NCBI GenBank assembly: GCA_001805205.1
Contig: MHER01000175.1
Span: 4,835-11,853 of the forward strand
Source: Nitrospirae bacterium RIFCSPLOW2_12_42_9
GTDB taxonomy: Bacteria > Nitrospirota > 9FT-COMBO-42-15 > HDB-SIOI813
Reading direction: 5' to 3'
DNA length: 7,019 nucleotides
Shown here: positions 6,343-7,019 of the stretch, in pieces
Layout: each line of letters starts with the position of its first letter
How positions within the stretch are numbered: the stretch's first letter is position 1
Notes under the pieces: model-generated
Database searches by the model: none
Seen by the model: the letters and a program-made list of their open reading frames with translations, nothing else
Told to the model about the DNA's origin: nothing
Made by a program: the position numbers and the translations under genes

Positions 6343-6507
6343 GACGATTATGTTAATATAAATTCAGATTATGCAGATGCACATTATCAGATCGGAATAA
6401 TATATGCAAAGCTCGGTGAAGTCGGCAAGGCGCTTGAAGGATTCAAGGTCCTGAAAAATCTCGATCAGAATCTGGCAGACCGCCTTTTTGAGACTATTTA
6501 TCCATAG
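6343..6507 (+). pseudogene. Orphan 3' end of a TPR-repeat protein gene
   Basis: The plus-strand frame ending at TAG 6505-6507 encodes one excellent tetratricopeptide repeat (about 6373-6471), with residues at the consensus positions: I7, G8, Y11, A20 and F24. It is preceded by NINSDY, the usual end of a previous repeat, and followed by a short tail ending ETIYP. TPRs mediate protein-protein contacts. Towards the 5' side TPR likeness fades just where the ATPase -35 region begins. No ATG, GTG or TTG with an RBS lies in frame near it, so it cannot be expressed as a normal gene. It appears to be the surviving tail of a longer gene cut off by the rearrangement that placed the ATPase gene here. The frame stays open upstream only by overlapping the ATPase gene antisense. 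Confidence 0.7.
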
Positions 6508-6540
6508 GACGTAAAAAGTTTAGAATGATTATGTTTACAG

Positions 6541-6555
6541 AGGGAATGCATCCCT
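6541..6555. terminator. Small hairpin between the TPR fragment and the RTX gene
   Basis: AGGGA (6541-6545) and TCCCT (6551-6555) pair around ATGCA. It lies between two converging frames, where a bidirectional terminator would be expected, but the stem has only 5 bp and there is no U run. The rest of 6508-6582 shows nothing else. Confidence 0.2.
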
Positions 6556-6582
6556 GCGTCAAATTAGTTAATCAATTTTCTC

Positions 6583-7019
6583 TCAGGGGACATTGATCAC
6601 AGTCTCGCAATTTATAGCACTATCACCAAATACATGCGACCCCCCGTCACAGGTATCGGTCTTTGTCCCGCCGTTCAGCGTATCATCGCCAGTACCACCT
6701 CTTAAAGTATCATTGCCGGCCTGCCCCTTAAGGGTATCATCCCCACTCCCACCGTCTAATATATCCCTGCTATTACCACCCTCCAGGATGTCGTTCCCTG
6801 CCTCACCAAATAAGCGGTCTTTACCATCGCCGCCAATGAGATGATCGTTCCCTTTCCCACCGCAGAGCACGTCGTTGTCACCCAGGCCGTCGATGCTATC
6901 GTCTCCATCCATGCCGTCGATTACATCCGGCCCTGAAGTGCCAATAATGTTATCAATACCCTCAGTGCCTCGGATGGTAACGGTCTTGCCGTTACAGGTG
7001 GTATCACAGGCATCACCGA
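6583..7019 (-). CDS. RTX-type calcium-binding repeat protein, N-terminus beyond window
   Basis: The frame enters at the right edge and ends at TGA 6583-6585, giving 144 complete visible codons. An ATG at 6912 is internal, because repeat sequence continues upstream of it without a stop. Twelve consecutive nonapeptides of the GGxGxDxLx type occupy 6969-6646. They are the calcium-binding beta-roll repeats (hemolysin-type, PF00353) found in secreted or surface proteins that fold on meeting extracellular calcium. The last repeat is degenerate (GGTKTDTCD), and the protein closes with SAINCETVINVP. Cysteines occur in the leading segment (GDACDTTCNG), in one repeat (DVLC) and in the tail (TCD, NCE), suggesting disulphides outside the cytoplasm. 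A secretion signal, if present, lies outside the window; no type I secretion genes are nearby. Family assignment is sure, function is not. Confidence 0.92.
   Translation of the reverse strand, partial: GDACDTTCNGKTVTIRGTEGIDNIIGTSGPDVIDGMDGDDSIDGLGDNDVLCGGKGNDHLIGGDGKDRLFGEAGNDILEGGNSRDILDGGSGDDTLKGQAGNDTLRGGTGDDTLNGGTKTDTCDGGSHVFGDSAINCETVINVP
6646..6969 (-). repeat. Twelve 27-bp repeats encoding RTX nonapeptides
   Basis: The DNA has a clear 27-bp period, twelve units long, each encoding one nonapeptide centred on a GxD-type core. Third positions vary between units, so the repeats are conserved at protein rather than DNA level, arguing for selection and not a recent tandem expansion. Confidence 0.85.

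Noticed and set aside
6593..6844. Plus-strand frame rich in proline and serine
   Set aside because: It is the antisense reading of the RTX repeats, where glycine and aspartate codons invert to proline- and serine-rich triplets.
6646..6969. Possible CRISPR or minisatellite because of 27-bp periodicity
   Set aside because: Units are contiguous without spacers, are conserved at protein level, and encode classical RTX nonapeptides.
1..7019. A single new defence system made of helicase, Fic and ATPase
   Set aside because: The genes have separate promoters or large gaps, gene debris between them, and differing codon use; nothing in the window shows that they work together.

Overview
This 7 kb window carries four substantial genes, all on the minus strand, plus two decayed gene fragments on the plus strand. 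It reads as an accessory stretch of a bacterial chromosome, with no rRNA, tRNA, CRISPR array or phage module visible. The SNF2 gene relies heavily on AGG for arginine and uses ATA freely at moderate GC, and it sits with a DUF234-type ATPase and an RTX-repeat protein. This is compatible with a metagenome-type lineage such as Nitrospirota or a deltaproteobacterial relative, but that placement is only a guess.

Layout. Positions 1-3281 (minus) hold the N-terminal 1093 residues of a large SNF2-family helicase with an N-terminal SWIM zinc finger; its C-terminus lies beyond the window edge. It has a near-consensus sigma70-type promoter, with a 12-bp tandem repeat abutting the -35 box. Positions 3364-3603 (plus) hold a relic of an IS91-family HUH transposase, interrupted by an 18-bp-arm perfect palindrome. 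Positions 3658-4716 (minus) encode a complete class II Fic AMP-transferase with a C-terminal winged helix. A 12-bp-arm hairpin follows its stop, and a possible 40-codon ORF overlaps its start by ATGA. Positions 4878-6257 (minus, GTG start) encode a complete ATPase_2/DUF234 protein with a PD-(D/E)XK-like C-terminal motif. Its promoter carries an array of alternating ATACT/AGTAT half-sites. Positions 6343-6507 (plus) are the orphan 3' end of a TPR protein with no usable start. Positions 6583-7019 (minus) are the C-terminal part of an RTX-type calcium-binding protein.

The genes do not form an obvious pathway or a recognisable defence operon. The SNF2 and ATPase genes each have their own promoter-like sequence, the intergenic gaps contain hairpins, and two gaps contain gene debris. 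This suggests a region assembled by successive insertion and deletion. The most rewarding points are the IS91 relic with its palindrome, the half-site array controlling the ATPase gene, and the truncated TPR gene beside that promoter.
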